From: Atopococcus tabaci
GTDB taxonomy: Bacteria; Bacillota; Bacilli; Lactobacillales; Carnobacteriaceae_A
Length of the DNA stretch: 36,203 nucleotides
Assembly (NCBI GenBank): GCA_030535975.1
Contig: JAUNQW010000008.1
Span: 21,981 to 58,183, forward strand
Direction of reading: 5' to 3'
Shown in pieces: positions 1 to 7,469 of the stretch. Position 1 is the stretch's first letter. Every line of letters begins with the position of its first letter. Both the position numbers and the translations under genes were made by a program. A model generated the notes under the pieces. The model did not search any database and was not told the DNA's origin. It saw only the letters and a list, made by a program, of their open reading frames with translations.

Positions 1-716
1 TGTATGTTTAAATCATTTAAATAAAATAAAAAACGGAGAGCTTCTAAGGACTCGATAGAATTATCCCTTAGATTAAGTTCTTCCAGATTCGTCAAGGCCT
101 GCAAAACATCAATATCTTTGACTCGATTTTCCCGGAGGTCTAAATCTTCAAGATTCCTTAAATTACCCAAAGGAAATAAGTCCTCGATATGATTATCTCG
201 TAAGTCTAATTTTTGAAGCGTTATCATACGGCCAATTAAAGAAATGTCTGATAATCGCGTATCATTTCCTTCATCATCTCTTACAACATTATGATGTAGA
301 TTTAATTCTTCTATATTTAAATAGAGGATGTCTTCAAAACCTACTTTTTTTAGATCAGTTATTTGATTATTTCTTAAGTTCAACCTTTGTAATTTAGTTA
401 AGTTTTGAAGCGGAGACAGACTTTTAATCTGATTGTCCTCTAAGTTAAGTTCTCTCAGTTCGGGCAGCTCCTCAATTCCCTCTAAAGTTTCTATATCATA
501 GCCTGTCGCATCTAATACTTGTATTAAGTCAACATCGCTTTTTTTTATTTCATCTTCCTCTTGGCCTATCGTATCTCTGACTGCCTGCTCTAAACCCGAG
601 TCCTTAAATTGGACAGTTGTCGACTCCTGCGATTGAAATAAAAAGACAAGTAAGAAGACTCCAAGAAGAAGTATAATTAAACTTGCCAGGTTAAAAAAAC
701 TATAGTTTTTTCTCAT
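1..716 (-). CDS. Membrane-anchored leucine-rich-repeat protein (3' end outside window)
   Basis: The reading frame is open from the ATG at 716 to the window edge, so only the first 238 residues are visible. The start follows an AGAGGGATT ribosome site and lies 18 bases after the stop of the DUF4956 gene. Residues about 8-28 form one hydrophobic helix after MRKN, which suggests an N-terminal anchor with the rest outside the cell. From about residue 80 there are repeated units of about 22 residues, such as LRELNLEDNQIKSLSPL, LQKLDLRDNHIEDLFPL and LEDLDLRENRVKDIDVL. This is the LxxLxLxxNxIxxL pattern of internalin-type leucine-rich repeats, which usually bind proteins. It is the last visible gene of the operon with the VTC-like and DUF4956 genes. 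The ligand is unknown and the C-terminus, including any wall anchor, cannot be seen. Confidence 0.85.
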   Translation of the reverse strand, partial: MRKNYSFFNLASLIILLLGVFLLVFLFQSQESTTVQFKDSGLEQAVRDTIGQEEDEIKKSDVDLIQVLDATGYDIETLEGIEELPELRELNLEDNQIKSLSPLQNLTKLQRLNLRNNQITDLKKVGFEDILYLNIEELNLHHNVVRDDEGNDTRLSDISLIGRMITLQKLDLRDNHIEDLFPLGNLRNLEDLDLRENRVKDIDVLQALTNLEELNLRDNSIESLEALRFLFYLNDLNI

Positions 717-734
717 AATAATCCCTCTTTACTT

Positions 735-1394
735 TTAGTATCGCAAGGAACCATCGTGATCCAATATAGATACACTAAAAATTGAATCCAAACTGCTGAT
801 TTCCCTCACTAATGCTGCCCCATTATCAGTATCTATTTCATAAATCATGTCCAGGTTACCTTTGTTAATGTTTCTGGATTTGACAGCATAATTGACGCGA
901 TATTGATCGAGAATATGATTCAAATCACTTTCATATTCCTTGGTTTTACCATTAACAACAAGTAATCTTGGAGCTTTCTTCAACTTGATCCGGTCAAGAA
1001 CAAATAAAGCGATAGTAACGATGACAGCTACAATCAGGGCTAAACCGTAAATTTCTGTTCCAGAAATAATACCTGTTGTTATCGCCCAAAAAATAAAAGC
1101 TAAATCCATAGGGTCTTTTAAAGCGGTACGATATCTGACAATCGAAAGAGCCCCTACCATACCCAGAGAAACCACCAAGTTAGCCTGCATAGCGACAACA
1201 ATAGCTGCCGTTAAAACTGTAAGAACAGGCAAGGTAATATTGAAACTTTTAGAGTAAAAAGAATCTTTTGAAATAATTCGATAAACAAAAAAGATATATA
1301 CACCTAATAAAACTGCAAATAATAAAGCAAATAACATATTCCTATAGGACATTCCTGCACTGCGTGTTAAAAACTCCATAATTTCCGGCATCAT
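735..1394 (-). CDS. DUF4956 family membrane protein
   Basis: The product has 219 residues. Hydrophobic segments lie near residues 20-38, 52-80 and 105-131, followed by a soluble C-terminal domain of about 85 residues. The core stretch GALSIVRYRTALKDPMDLAF is the hallmark I associate with DUF4956. The biochemical function is unknown; the family is commonly encoded next to VTC-domain polyphosphate polymerases. The start ATGATG overlaps the stop of the upstream VTC gene by four bases and has its own AAGGAG site at 1405-1410, so the two genes are translationally coupled. A role as membrane partner of the VTC-like enzyme is inferred only from this linkage. Confidence 0.85.
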   Translation of the reverse strand: MMPEIMEFLTRSAGMSYRNMLFALLFAVLLGVYIFFVYRIISKDSFYSKSFNITLPVLTVLTAAIVVAMQANLVVSLGMVGALSIVRYRTALKDPMDLAFIFWAITTGIISGTEIYGLALIVAVIVTIALFVLDRIKLKKAPRLLVVNGKTKEYESDLNHILDQYRVNYAVKSRNINKGNLDMIYEIDTDNGAALVREISSLDSIFSVSILDHDGSLRY

Positions 1395-2077
1395 ATAATT
1401 CTTTCTCCTTCTGCGTGTAAGTGACTTAAGTAAAATTTAGAAAACGTTGTTCTAGTCATCTCCCCTGTTTCAATGGTTTGTGAAATAAATTCTGGCAGCA
1501 CCTTATCGTACTTCACTTCAAAGACATGTTTATTCGAAGGTAATAAGGGTGTTTTGGGTATCTCATCTTCTAAAAAAAGGTCAAACTCGTGAGAGTAAGA
1601 AATATTCCTGTCAAAAGTGATCCGAACATTTCCGATATCATAGACAAGCGCGGCTCTCTCATATTCCACAATAATACTCGGGCGTAAGAGGTTCATAGAC
1701 ATATCCAGATACAACTGGGTTAAAGCCTTAGGATATGAAGGGTCAAACCTCAAGCTTCTATCTATAATCTGCTGATAAGTTTCTATTGACAGCTGGCATC
1801 CTTCTTTAACATTCATGCCTTTTAATTTATGCTTGATTTCAAGCCGGATATACTCTTTAGGCTGGTCGTAAACACGAATTCTATATTTTTTTCTCTCTTC
1901 AACACCTGCATCATTTTCCCTATAAGATTTTCTTTCATAAGTATCAAAATACATGCTCCTGATTCTATAAGATCCATCGGTTTGATGGCGGTCAGCGGGA
2001 AGCAGCGGTTCTAATTTTCTCTGCATAAATTGGAGCGTCAATTCATCAACTAAGAATTTCATTTCATTTCTATACAT
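1391..2077 (-). CDS. VTC-domain protein, polyphosphate-polymerase-like
   Basis: The ATG at 2077 is preferred over one 18 bases earlier, because AAAGGAGGGG lies between them at the right distance; this gives 228 residues. The protein resembles the cytosolic tunnel-fold VTC domain, which in yeast Vtc4 makes polyphosphate from ATP. Charged strands typical of the fold are visible: YRNEMKF at the N-terminus, YRIRSMYFDTY, KKYRIRVYD, YIRLEIKHK (probable catalytic lysine region) and HVFEVKYDK near the end. No membrane helix is present, so the DUF4956 neighbour may tether it. It is the first gene of the operon. The polymerase activity is a family inference; a related triphosphate-tunnel activity is possible. 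Confidence 0.82.
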   Translation of the reverse strand: MYRNEMKFLVDELTLQFMQRKLEPLLPADRHQTDGSYRIRSMYFDTYERKSYRENDAGVEERKKYRIRVYDQPKEYIRLEIKHKLKGMNVKEGCQLSIETYQQIIDRSLRFDPSYPKALTQLYLDMSMNLLRPSIIVEYERAALVYDIGNVRITFDRNISYSHEFDLFLEDEIPKTPLLPSNKHVFEVKYDKVLPEFISQTIETGEMTRTTFSKFYLSHLHAEGERII

Positions 2078-2152
2078 GGATTCCCCTCCTTTCATCTGTT
2101 TAGTTTGTTTCTTTGTTTACTCTATTCATTAGTTTTATCTAAAGGCACTAAG

Positions 2153-2204
2153 AAAAACCCCTCTCTATTTAGGTGGTTGTCTCCAACCAACGTGAGAAAG
2201 GGGC
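2153..2204 (-). terminator. Terminator-like hairpin in the VTC operon leader
   Basis: On the minus strand CCCC-TT-TCTC pairs with GAGAGGGG and is followed by TTTTTCTT. Inside is a second helix, TGGTTG-GAGA-CAACCA. No gene ends here on either strand: the VTC operon leaves to the left and metN to the right. It therefore looks like a leader attenuator or a transcriptional insulator. It matches no riboswitch class that I recognise. On the plus strand it is followed by a weaker T-rich run. Confidence 0.55.
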
Positions 2205-2219
2205 TTTTATTTCTTTACT

Positions 2220-2248
2220 ATCTTATAAGAAAACAAAATGAAACTCAA
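2220..2248 (-). promoter_or_regulatory. Candidate promoter of the VTC operon
   Basis: TTGAGT (2243-2248) and TAAGAT (2220-2225) are separated by 17 bases and read toward the VTC gene. Transcription would start near 2213, just before the hairpin at 2153-2204. The -10 box is not perfect, so this is a moderate call. Confidence 0.45.
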
Positions 2249-2457
2249 TATCATTTTCTAAAGTCTCCATGTTAAAAACATTTTTGTTTGAATTCTAAAA
2301 AACAATGCCATATGAAAGGTTAATCTTTCAATCTTTGTCTTTGAACTAAAAAGTAAGGTCCTCTCTTTTATTCCTGTTTTCTGATTTATTGTTTCTTTTA
2401 TGATTAACTAGAAGAAGTGGCTTAGTCTGCGAAAGTTTTACGATGAGGAGGATTTAT
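2249..2457 (+). other. Intergenic stretch before metN, no clear riboswitch
   Basis: With the hairpin to its left, this AT-rich stretch makes up a gene-free region of about 380 bases (2078-2457). I looked for a Met T-box (the GGTGGNACC motif) and for S-box or SMK-like signatures and saw none. There is a small inverted repeat, TGAAAG-GTTAAT-CTTTCA, near 2313-2330. A weak TATGAT at about 2399-2404 could be a -10 box for metN. The strong GAGGAGG ribosome site sits at the right end. Confidence 0.4.
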
Positions 2458-3192
2458 ATGATTCGCTTTGATAATTTATCTAAGAGCTTTATAACAAATC
2501 AAGAAGAAGTCAAAGCTTTAGACCAAATCACCTTCAATATAGAAAAGAATGAATCTTTCGGCATCATTGGTGAGTCAGGGGCAGGTAAATCAACTCTCCT
2601 GCGGATGATTAATGGCTTAGAAACACCATCATCGGGTCAAGTTATTGTCGACGATAAAGATTTGACCCAGCTGTCCGAAAAAGAATTGAACCGGCATCGT
2701 TCCAAGGTCGGGATGATCTTTCAGCACTACAACTTACTAAACAACAAGACAGTCGAAGATAATATTCAATTACCCTTGGATATTCATAGTCATGAGCAGG
2801 CTCTGACTGTCGATGAGGTCCTAGATTTTGTCGGGCTGCTGGATAAAAAAACAGCCTACCCCAGCCAACTCTCAGGCGGTCAAAAGCAAAGAGTCGGGAT
2901 TGCACGAGCCTTAATCACTAAACCTAAGATTCTTTTATGTGATGAACCCACATCAGCCTTAGATTTGTCAACTACCCACGATATCGTCCAGGTATTGGAC
3001 AAGGTTAATCGAGAATTCGATATGACGGTCGTGAGCGTGACTCATGAATTAGATGTCATCAAACGTTTATGCAGCCGGTCTGCTCTTTTACAAGACGGCC
3101 AGCTTCTCCACATGATCGAGGTCAAAAACCAGCAAGAGGAGAAGGGATATGACTCTTATCATGCTCGAGCATTGGAGGTTTTACAATCATGA
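2458..3192 (+). CDS. metN: Methionine-type ABC importer, ATP-binding protein MetN (short form)
   Basis: This is the ATPase that powers uptake of methionine, probably D- and L-forms, with MetI and MetQ. The ATG at 2458 is chosen because GAGGAGG lies six bases upstream; the product has 244 residues. Motifs seen are Walker A GESGAGKST, the Q-loop in GMIFQHYNLL, the signature LSGGQKQR, Walker B ILLCDEPTSALD and the switch histidine in SVTHELD. Typical MetN proteins have about 340 residues, with a C-terminal NIL domain that senses intracellular methionine. This one stops shortly after the ATPase core, so that domain is missing. It overlaps metI by four bases (ATGA). Substrate is inferred from the gene set. 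Confidence 0.86.
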   Translation: MIRFDNLSKSFITNQEEVKALDQITFNIEKNESFGIIGESGAGKSTLLRMINGLETPSSGQVIVDDKDLTQLSEKELNRHRSKVGMIFQHYNLLNNKTVEDNIQLPLDIHSHEQALTVDEVLDFVGLLDKKTAYPSQLSGGQKQRVGIARALITKPKILLCDEPTSALDLSTTHDIVQVLDKVNREFDMTVVSVTHELDVIKRLCSRSALLQDGQLLHMIEVKNQQEEKGYDSYHARALEVLQS

Positions 3193-3875
3193 GAGAGCAG
3201 CTGCTGTTATATTTAGAAAGATTGCAGGAGTTTTTTCCAGCTATCCTGGAGAGCATGAGTGAAACTGGTATTATGATGTTTTTCTCTATTCTGGCAGCCA
3301 TCCTTTTAGGCTTGCCGCTGGGTACTCTCCTCTTCCTCACAGCTAAGGATAAGCCAAGAGAGAACAAGCTTGTCTATACTATCGCCAATACTTTCGTCAA
3401 CATCGTTCGGGCCTTTCCCTTCTTGCTTTTAGTTGTTGCTATGCAGCCCTTCATACGTGAAATATATGGCCGGGCGACAGGCGATCCTATTGCAGCTTCT
3501 TTCCCTATGATGCTGATTGCCATTGCTTTATATGCACGTTTTGTGGAACAGTCTCTCTTAGAAATCCCTACAGGTGTACTTGAATTAGCTCAGTCTATGG
3601 GAGCTTCTACCAGACAACTTATTGTTAAGTTTCTTTATGTGGAAGCCCGCTCATCCCTGATTATAGGTTTTACTACGGCACTCGTGTCTTTTGTTTCCTA
3701 CTCTACTATTATGGGGGTCGTCGGCGGAGGCGGGATTGGTGATTTCGCTATCCGCTATGGCTACCAACGCTATGAGTTAGATATCATGTATACCGCTATC
3801 ATAATAATTATTATTTTAGTTGAACTTACACAATGGATCGGCCTGCGGCTAGCTCGCAAGTTGGATCACCGTTAA
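3189..3875 (+). CDS. metI: Methionine-type ABC importer, permease MetI
   Basis: The product has 228 residues and about five hydrophobic segments, the usual size and topology of MetI. The coupling region, with the EAA-like sequence ELAQSMGASTRQLIVKFLY (about residues 134-152) and a following GGGGIGDFAIRYGY stretch, is characteristic of the family. The start overlaps the metN stop as ATGA and has GGAGG ten bases upstream. The protein would form the inner-membrane channel together with MetN and receive substrate from the lipoprotein MetQ encoded next. Confidence 0.88.
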   Translation: MREQLLLYLERLQEFFPAILESMSETGIMMFFSILAAILLGLPLGTLLFLTAKDKPRENKLVYTIANTFVNIVRAFPFLLLVVAMQPFIREIYGRATGDPIAASFPMMLIAIALYARFVEQSLLEIPTGVLELAQSMGASTRQLIVKFLYVEARSSLIIGFTTALVSFVSYSTIMGVVGGGGIGDFAIRYGYQRYELDIMYTAIIIIIILVELTQWIGLRLARKLDHR

Positions 3876-3918
3876 CAATTGCTATTTTAATAAACGAATA
3901 TAAAAAAGGAGAATTTGA

Positions 3919-4776
3919 ATGTCAAACTTAAAGAAATGGTCTTTATTAGCTGCAGCTGCTTTAACATTAGCCGCATGTAGTGGTAATTCGGCAGATCAAG
4001 ATGCAGTTGAAGAAACAGGAACTGAGGAAACGGCTGAAAGTGAAGAATTTCATTTTGAAATAGCTGCTCAAACCAATCCGATGACAGATGTGGTTGAACT
4101 GGCGATCGCCAAACTCGAAGAAAATCCTGACTACACAGGAGAATTACTGGAAGTAACAGACAATATTCAATACAATGAGGCCGTCTTAAATGATGAGGCT
4201 TTTGCTTCCTTTGCTCAACACGAACCTTATATGGAACTTTTCAATGAGGAACGTGATGGAGACTTAGTAGCTGTCCAGCCTATTTATAATGCTGTTGTTG
4301 GCTTTTATTCGCCGGTTTACGAATCAATCGATGAGATTGACAAGGGTGCTGAAGTTGTCATTGCCTCTGACCCGGCAAACTTAGCGCGTTCACTTTTTGT
4401 TCTTGAACAACATGATTTAATCACATTGGATGAAGATGCAGGAATCTTACCTGCTTTGAACGATATTACGGAAAATCCTTATGAATTTGAATTTACAGAA
4501 CTAGAAGTCGGCAACACCCCGGCTGCTTATGAAGACGGAGTCGAGTTAGTCTTCTCTTATCCTACTTATATCGATGCTAAGCTAGGTTTGAAAACAAGTG
4601 ACGCCCTCTTCCTGGAAAATGATCCAGATAACCTCTTCGCCTTACAGGTTGTTCTGCGTGAAGAAAATGCAAACACCCCGGAGGCCGATGCTTTAATCGA
4701 AGCTTTCACCTCACAGGAAGTAGCTGACTTTTTAGATGAACTAGCTGAAAGCGGTCACTTGGAAAGATCTTTCTAA
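3919..4776 (+). CDS. metQ: Methionine-type substrate-binding lipoprotein MetQ (NlpA family)
   Basis: The product has 285 residues and a lipoprotein signal: KKW, a hydrophobic stretch and the lipobox LAAC (cysteine near residue 20). A very acidic linker follows (EETGTEETAESEE), then an NlpA/MetQ-type binding domain with ITENPYEFEFTELE and the conserved NPDN-like region LENDPDNLFALQVV. It should sit on the outer face of the membrane and deliver substrate to MetNI. The start has AAAGGAG at good spacing. A strong terminator follows, closing the metNIQ unit. Methionine is the family default; other MetQ-like proteins bind related amino acids or dipeptides. Confidence 0.87.
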   Translation: MSNLKKWSLLAAAALTLAACSGNSADQDAVEETGTEETAESEEFHFEIAAQTNPMTDVVELAIAKLEENPDYTGELLEVTDNIQYNEAVLNDEAFASFAQHEPYMELFNEERDGDLVAVQPIYNAVVGFYSPVYESIDEIDKGAEVVIASDPANLARSLFVLEQHDLITLDEDAGILPALNDITENPYEFEFTELEVGNTPAAYEDGVELVFSYPTYIDAKLGLKTSDALFLENDPDNLFALQVVLREENANTPEADALIEAFTSQEVADFLDELAESGHLERSF

Positions 4777-4798
4777 ATTAGGTGATTGCAAATAAATT

Positions 4799-4826
4799 AA
4801 AGAGCCCGCATCTGGGCTCTTTGTCC
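4799..4826 (+). terminator. Terminator of metNIQ
   Basis: AAAGAGCCC-GCATCT-GGGCTCTTT is a perfect nine-base-pair hairpin that ends in a short T run, 22 bases after the metQ stop. Confidence 0.85.
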
Positions 4827-4828
4827 AT

Positions 4829-4869
4829 TAAAAAAAGTCCTCCTAAATTTGATAATTCAGGAGGACTTT
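4829..4869 (-). terminator. Terminator of the DUF975 gene
   Basis: On the minus strand AAGTCCTCCT pairs perfectly with AGGAGGACTT across a 14-base loop, and a run of Ts follows. It stands back to back with the metNIQ terminator between two convergent units. Confidence 0.85.
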
Positions 4870-4900
4870 ACTCTTGCTATCAATTTTATGATGAAAGCTG

Positions 4901-5944
4901 TTAGTGAATGGAAGGGGCAGGATCGAGAGCATGTGCATCAGGAATTCCCTGTTGGAACAGAGTACCAAAATCAATATGAGGAAATTCCGCTTCTATTTCA
5001 GCTTGCCTTTCCTTCATTGCTTCACGGTAAAAGCTTGCCCAGGAAGTTTGTCTGGCTACATTGAATGGAATCAGAAAGAAAACAGCTGCCAAGAGACCAA
5101 GGATAGAGTAAAGGACAAAGGCTGAAAGCATCACGCCATCCATACCGCCGCCTGCACCTCCAAGACCCGCCATGATTAAACCACCTACAGCAATATAGAC
5201 AAGAGCAGCAGCAACCAACACTAAGATATACCATATCATTAAGCGGAAAGCATCCCAGAATTTACCTTTATGGATCATTCGATTCAACTTCCAAACATCA
5301 CCGAAGCTGATCCCTTTAATGTCGTATACAATGAAGTTTGGCATAGTAAAAAGAAATTCTATATAGAAAAACAAAGGATAAAGCGTAAAAATAAAGATGA
5401 GAAGAAGAACAATGAATACAATCATAGCTGTTAACGGCATATAGCCACTCCCTAAATCATTCGAAAAAGAAGGGATAATAAGAGCAGCAGCCAGGAATAT
5501 AAAAACCAGACCGGCAATCAATGTCACGATAAAAGCAGCTATGCTTCTTATGATATTATAAACAATTATATTTAAGAATGCCGGACCTGGATTACGACCA
5601 TAAGTGGCAAACCATTCCTTGATATCATATCTGCCGGTATCACTCATATGCAGGGTCATCCAGTAAACCACTCCGACAGTGATTAAAGGTGTGATAATAG
5701 TAGTTATGATATTAGAAAACATCAGCGGTCCTGAATAGTTAGCTAAATTTCCAAAAACCATAGGCAGCTCCCCCATACCCGGCTGGTAGGAATAAGACAG
5801 TCCATCCATCAACACGACATTCGAAGAAAATATAGAAGATATCACTCCTGTGACTATAGCAACTAAAATATTGATTAAAATTATTTTCCAAAAATTCTGT
5901 TTGACCAGCTGATGAGAGTGCCTGCGGATCCGTTGATTATTCAT
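4901..5944 (-). CDS. DUF975 family integral membrane protein
   Basis: The product has 347 residues. I place the start at the ATG at 5944, because the AAGGAG site touches the ATG nine bases upstream, which is too close to be used. The N-terminus RIRRHSHQLVKQNFWKIILINIL is the usual opening of DUF975 proteins: a basic amphipathic stretch before the first membrane helix. About six hydrophobic segments follow, with a glycine-rich loop (GLGGAGGGMDG) near residue 265. The C-terminal tail is acidic and probably cytosolic. The function of the family is unknown. It is a single-gene unit with its own terminator. Confidence 0.75.
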   Translation of the reverse strand: MNNQRIRRHSHQLVKQNFWKIILINILVAIVTGVISSIFSSNVVLMDGLSYSYQPGMGELPMVFGNLANYSGPLMFSNIITTIITPLITVGVVYWMTLHMSDTGRYDIKEWFATYGRNPGPAFLNIIVYNIIRSIAAFIVTLIAGLVFIFLAAALIIPSFSNDLGSGYMPLTAMIVFIVLLLIFIFTLYPLFFYIEFLFTMPNFIVYDIKGISFGDVWKLNRMIHKGKFWDAFRLMIWYILVLVAAALVYIAVGGLIMAGLGGAGGGMDGVMLSAFVLYSILGLLAAVFFLIPFNVARQTSWASFYREAMKERQAEIEAEFPHIDFGTLFQQGIPDAHALDPAPSIH

Positions 5945-6051
5945 TTTTGTCATCTCCTTCTGTTTTATGACTGAGCATTGGAATTCAGTTTAACATACTT
6001 ATTTTACATTTGAATAAGCGATATCCTCCAGTATCTATAAAATTTAGTATT

Positions 6052-6082
6052 AAAAAAGAAGCTGGGGTCAATCCCAGCTTCT
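6052..6082 (-). terminator. Terminator of the his operon
   Basis: On the minus strand GAAGCTGGG and CCCAGCTTC pair around a short loop and are followed by six Ts. It begins about 12 bases after the hisIE stop. Confidence 0.9.
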
Positions 6083-6093
6083 TTTTTTAATTT

Positions 6094-6717
6094 CTACCAT
6101 TTATCAATTTCTTGACGAATAGAATAATTTTGTTTCACTCCATGACGATTAGATAAATTTTCTTCAATATGTCCCAAAGAGAGTTCTTCGTGATTAAGCA
6201 GGACTAATAAATGATAGAGTAAGTCACTGGTTTCATCAATTAATTCCTCTTTATCTTGATTTTTAGCAGCGATGATCACTTCAGTCATCTCTTCGCCATT
6301 TTTCTTAAGAATCTTATCCAGGCCCTCATCCATGAGATATTTCGTGTAGGAGCCTTCATCTGGATTATTCATTCTGTTTTTGATTGTCTCTTCTAAGATA
6401 TTGAGATTAAAATAGTCGTCTCCAAAACAAGACTGGCTGCCTAAATGACAAGTGGGTCCGGCTGGATTAACAAATATTAAAAGAGTATCAGCATCACAGT
6501 CTTTTTGAATATCAACTACATACTGATAATTTTTACTTGACTCTCCCTTTTTCCATAGGCGTTGTTTAGAGCGAGAGTAAAACCAGCACACTTCTTCTTC
6601 TAATGTTTTTTGATAGGCTTCTTCATTCATATATCCCAGCATCAGCACTTGTTTCGTTAAATAATGTTGAAGGATAACAGGTACAAGACCATTTCCTTTT
6701 GAAAAATCAATAGCCAT
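6094..6717 (-). CDS. hisIE: Bifunctional phosphoribosyl-AMP cyclohydrolase / phosphoribosyl-ATP pyrophosphatase HisIE
   Basis: The protein carries out steps 2 and 3 of histidine synthesis: PR-ATP to PR-AMP, then opening of the adenine ring to give ProFAR. It has 207 residues, normal for the fusion. The HisI half (about 1-110) shows VLMLGYMNEEAY, WFYSRSKQRLWKKGESS, the metal-binding DCDAD and PTCHLGSQSCF. The HisE half (about 113-207) shows SYTKYLMDEGLDKILKKNGE and the helical EELIDETSDLLYHLLVLL motif. The start overlaps the hisF stop by one base (TAATG). It is the last gene of the operon. Confidence 0.95.
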   Translation of the reverse strand: MAIDFSKGNGLVPVILQHYLTKQVLMLGYMNEEAYQKTLEEEVCWFYSRSKQRLWKKGESSKNYQYVVDIQKDCDADTLLIFVNPAGPTCHLGSQSCFGDDYFNLNILEETIKNRMNNPDEGSYTKYLMDEGLDKILKKNGEEMTEVIIAAKNQDKEELIDETSDLLYHLLVLLNHEELSLGHIEENLSNRHGVKQNYSIRQEIDKW

Positions 6718-7469
6718 TAAGCATCCACCCCTTCTTGTCTTAACTTGTCTTTCAAATCTTGTATATTAACTGTCCCATTATGGAAGATAGAAGCAGCCAG
6801 GCCGGCAGCAACATCTGTCTGTTTGAATAAATCTACAAAATGGTCGATATTTCCAGCGCCTCCACTGGCAATAATCGGAAGAGACACAAGCTGACTGGCT
6901 TCTTTTAAGAAGTCTAAATCAAAGCCTGCCCTAGTTCCATCAGCAGGAATACTTGTAATCAACAGACTTCCTGCACCCCTGGATTCAACTTCTTTCAACC
7001 AGTCCAGAGCTTTCATTTCTTCTTTTTTCTTACCGCCCTGTGTATACACATAATAATAGCCGTCTGCTTCATCTTGATCGACATCTAAAGCAATAGTTAA
7101 AACATCAGAGGAAAATTGATTAACAATAGCATTGATTAAATCTGGATTTTTCACTGCAGCTGAAGCGACCGAGACCTTATCCGCTCCAGCTTGGAGTATC
7201 GCTTCTACATCCGAAAGACTTGAAATACCTCCGCCTACCGTCAGGGGTATATCCGGCATGACTGCTTTGACTCGCGTGATTAAGTCGAGCATAGCTTCGT
7301 GCCCGTCATCGCTTCGGGCAATATCTAGAAACACAATTTCATCTGCGCCTTGATCAGCATATTTTTGAGCCAGTTCGACCGGATCACCTTTATCTTCTAA
7401 GTCTATAAATTGAACTCCTTTTACAACGCGCCCATTTTTAATATCTAAGCAGGGTACTATTTTTTTCAT
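6717..7469 (-). CDS. hisF: Imidazole glycerol phosphate synthase cyclase subunit HisF
   Basis: HisF closes the imidazole ring of PRFAR with ammonia, normally supplied by the glutaminase HisH through the barrel. The 250-residue beta/alpha barrel keeps the catalytic aspartates Asp9 (CLDIKNGR) and Asp129 (ALDVDQ), and the phosphate-binding TVGGGIS and IIASGGAGN loops. Compared with the Thermotoga enzyme, as I remember it, several conserved residues differ. The gate arginine (Arg5) is Lys3, the gate glutamate (Glu167) is Ser168, the SINTAA asparagine is Ala102, and the usual IDRDGT is IPADGT. No hisH is present in the operon, so the changes may reflect use of free ammonia. It overlaps hisA and hisIE by one base each. 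Confidence 0.92.
   Translation of the reverse strand: MKKIVPCLDIKNGRVVKGVQFIDLEDKGDPVELAQKYADQGADEIVFLDIARSDDGHEAMLDLITRVKAVMPDIPLTVGGGISSLSDVEAILQAGADKVSVASAAVKNPDLINAIVNQFSSDVLTIALDVDQDEADGYYYVYTQGGKKKEEMKALDWLKEVESRGAGSLLITSIPADGTRAGFDLDFLKEASQLVSLPIIASGGAGNIDHFVDLFKQTDVAAGLAASIFHNGTVNIQDLKDKLRQEGVDA

Noticed and set aside
1-716. Repeated sequence in the first 700 bases as a DNA repeat or CRISPR-like array
   Set aside because: The periodicity of about 66 bases is that of leucine-rich-repeat codons in one open frame; the repeats diverge at the DNA level and have no spacers.
2153-2457. Possible T-box or SAM riboswitch for metN
   Set aside because: No GGTGGNACC motif, no specifier-loop pattern and no S-box-like helices were found. 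The hairpin at the left end points more naturally to the VTC operon.
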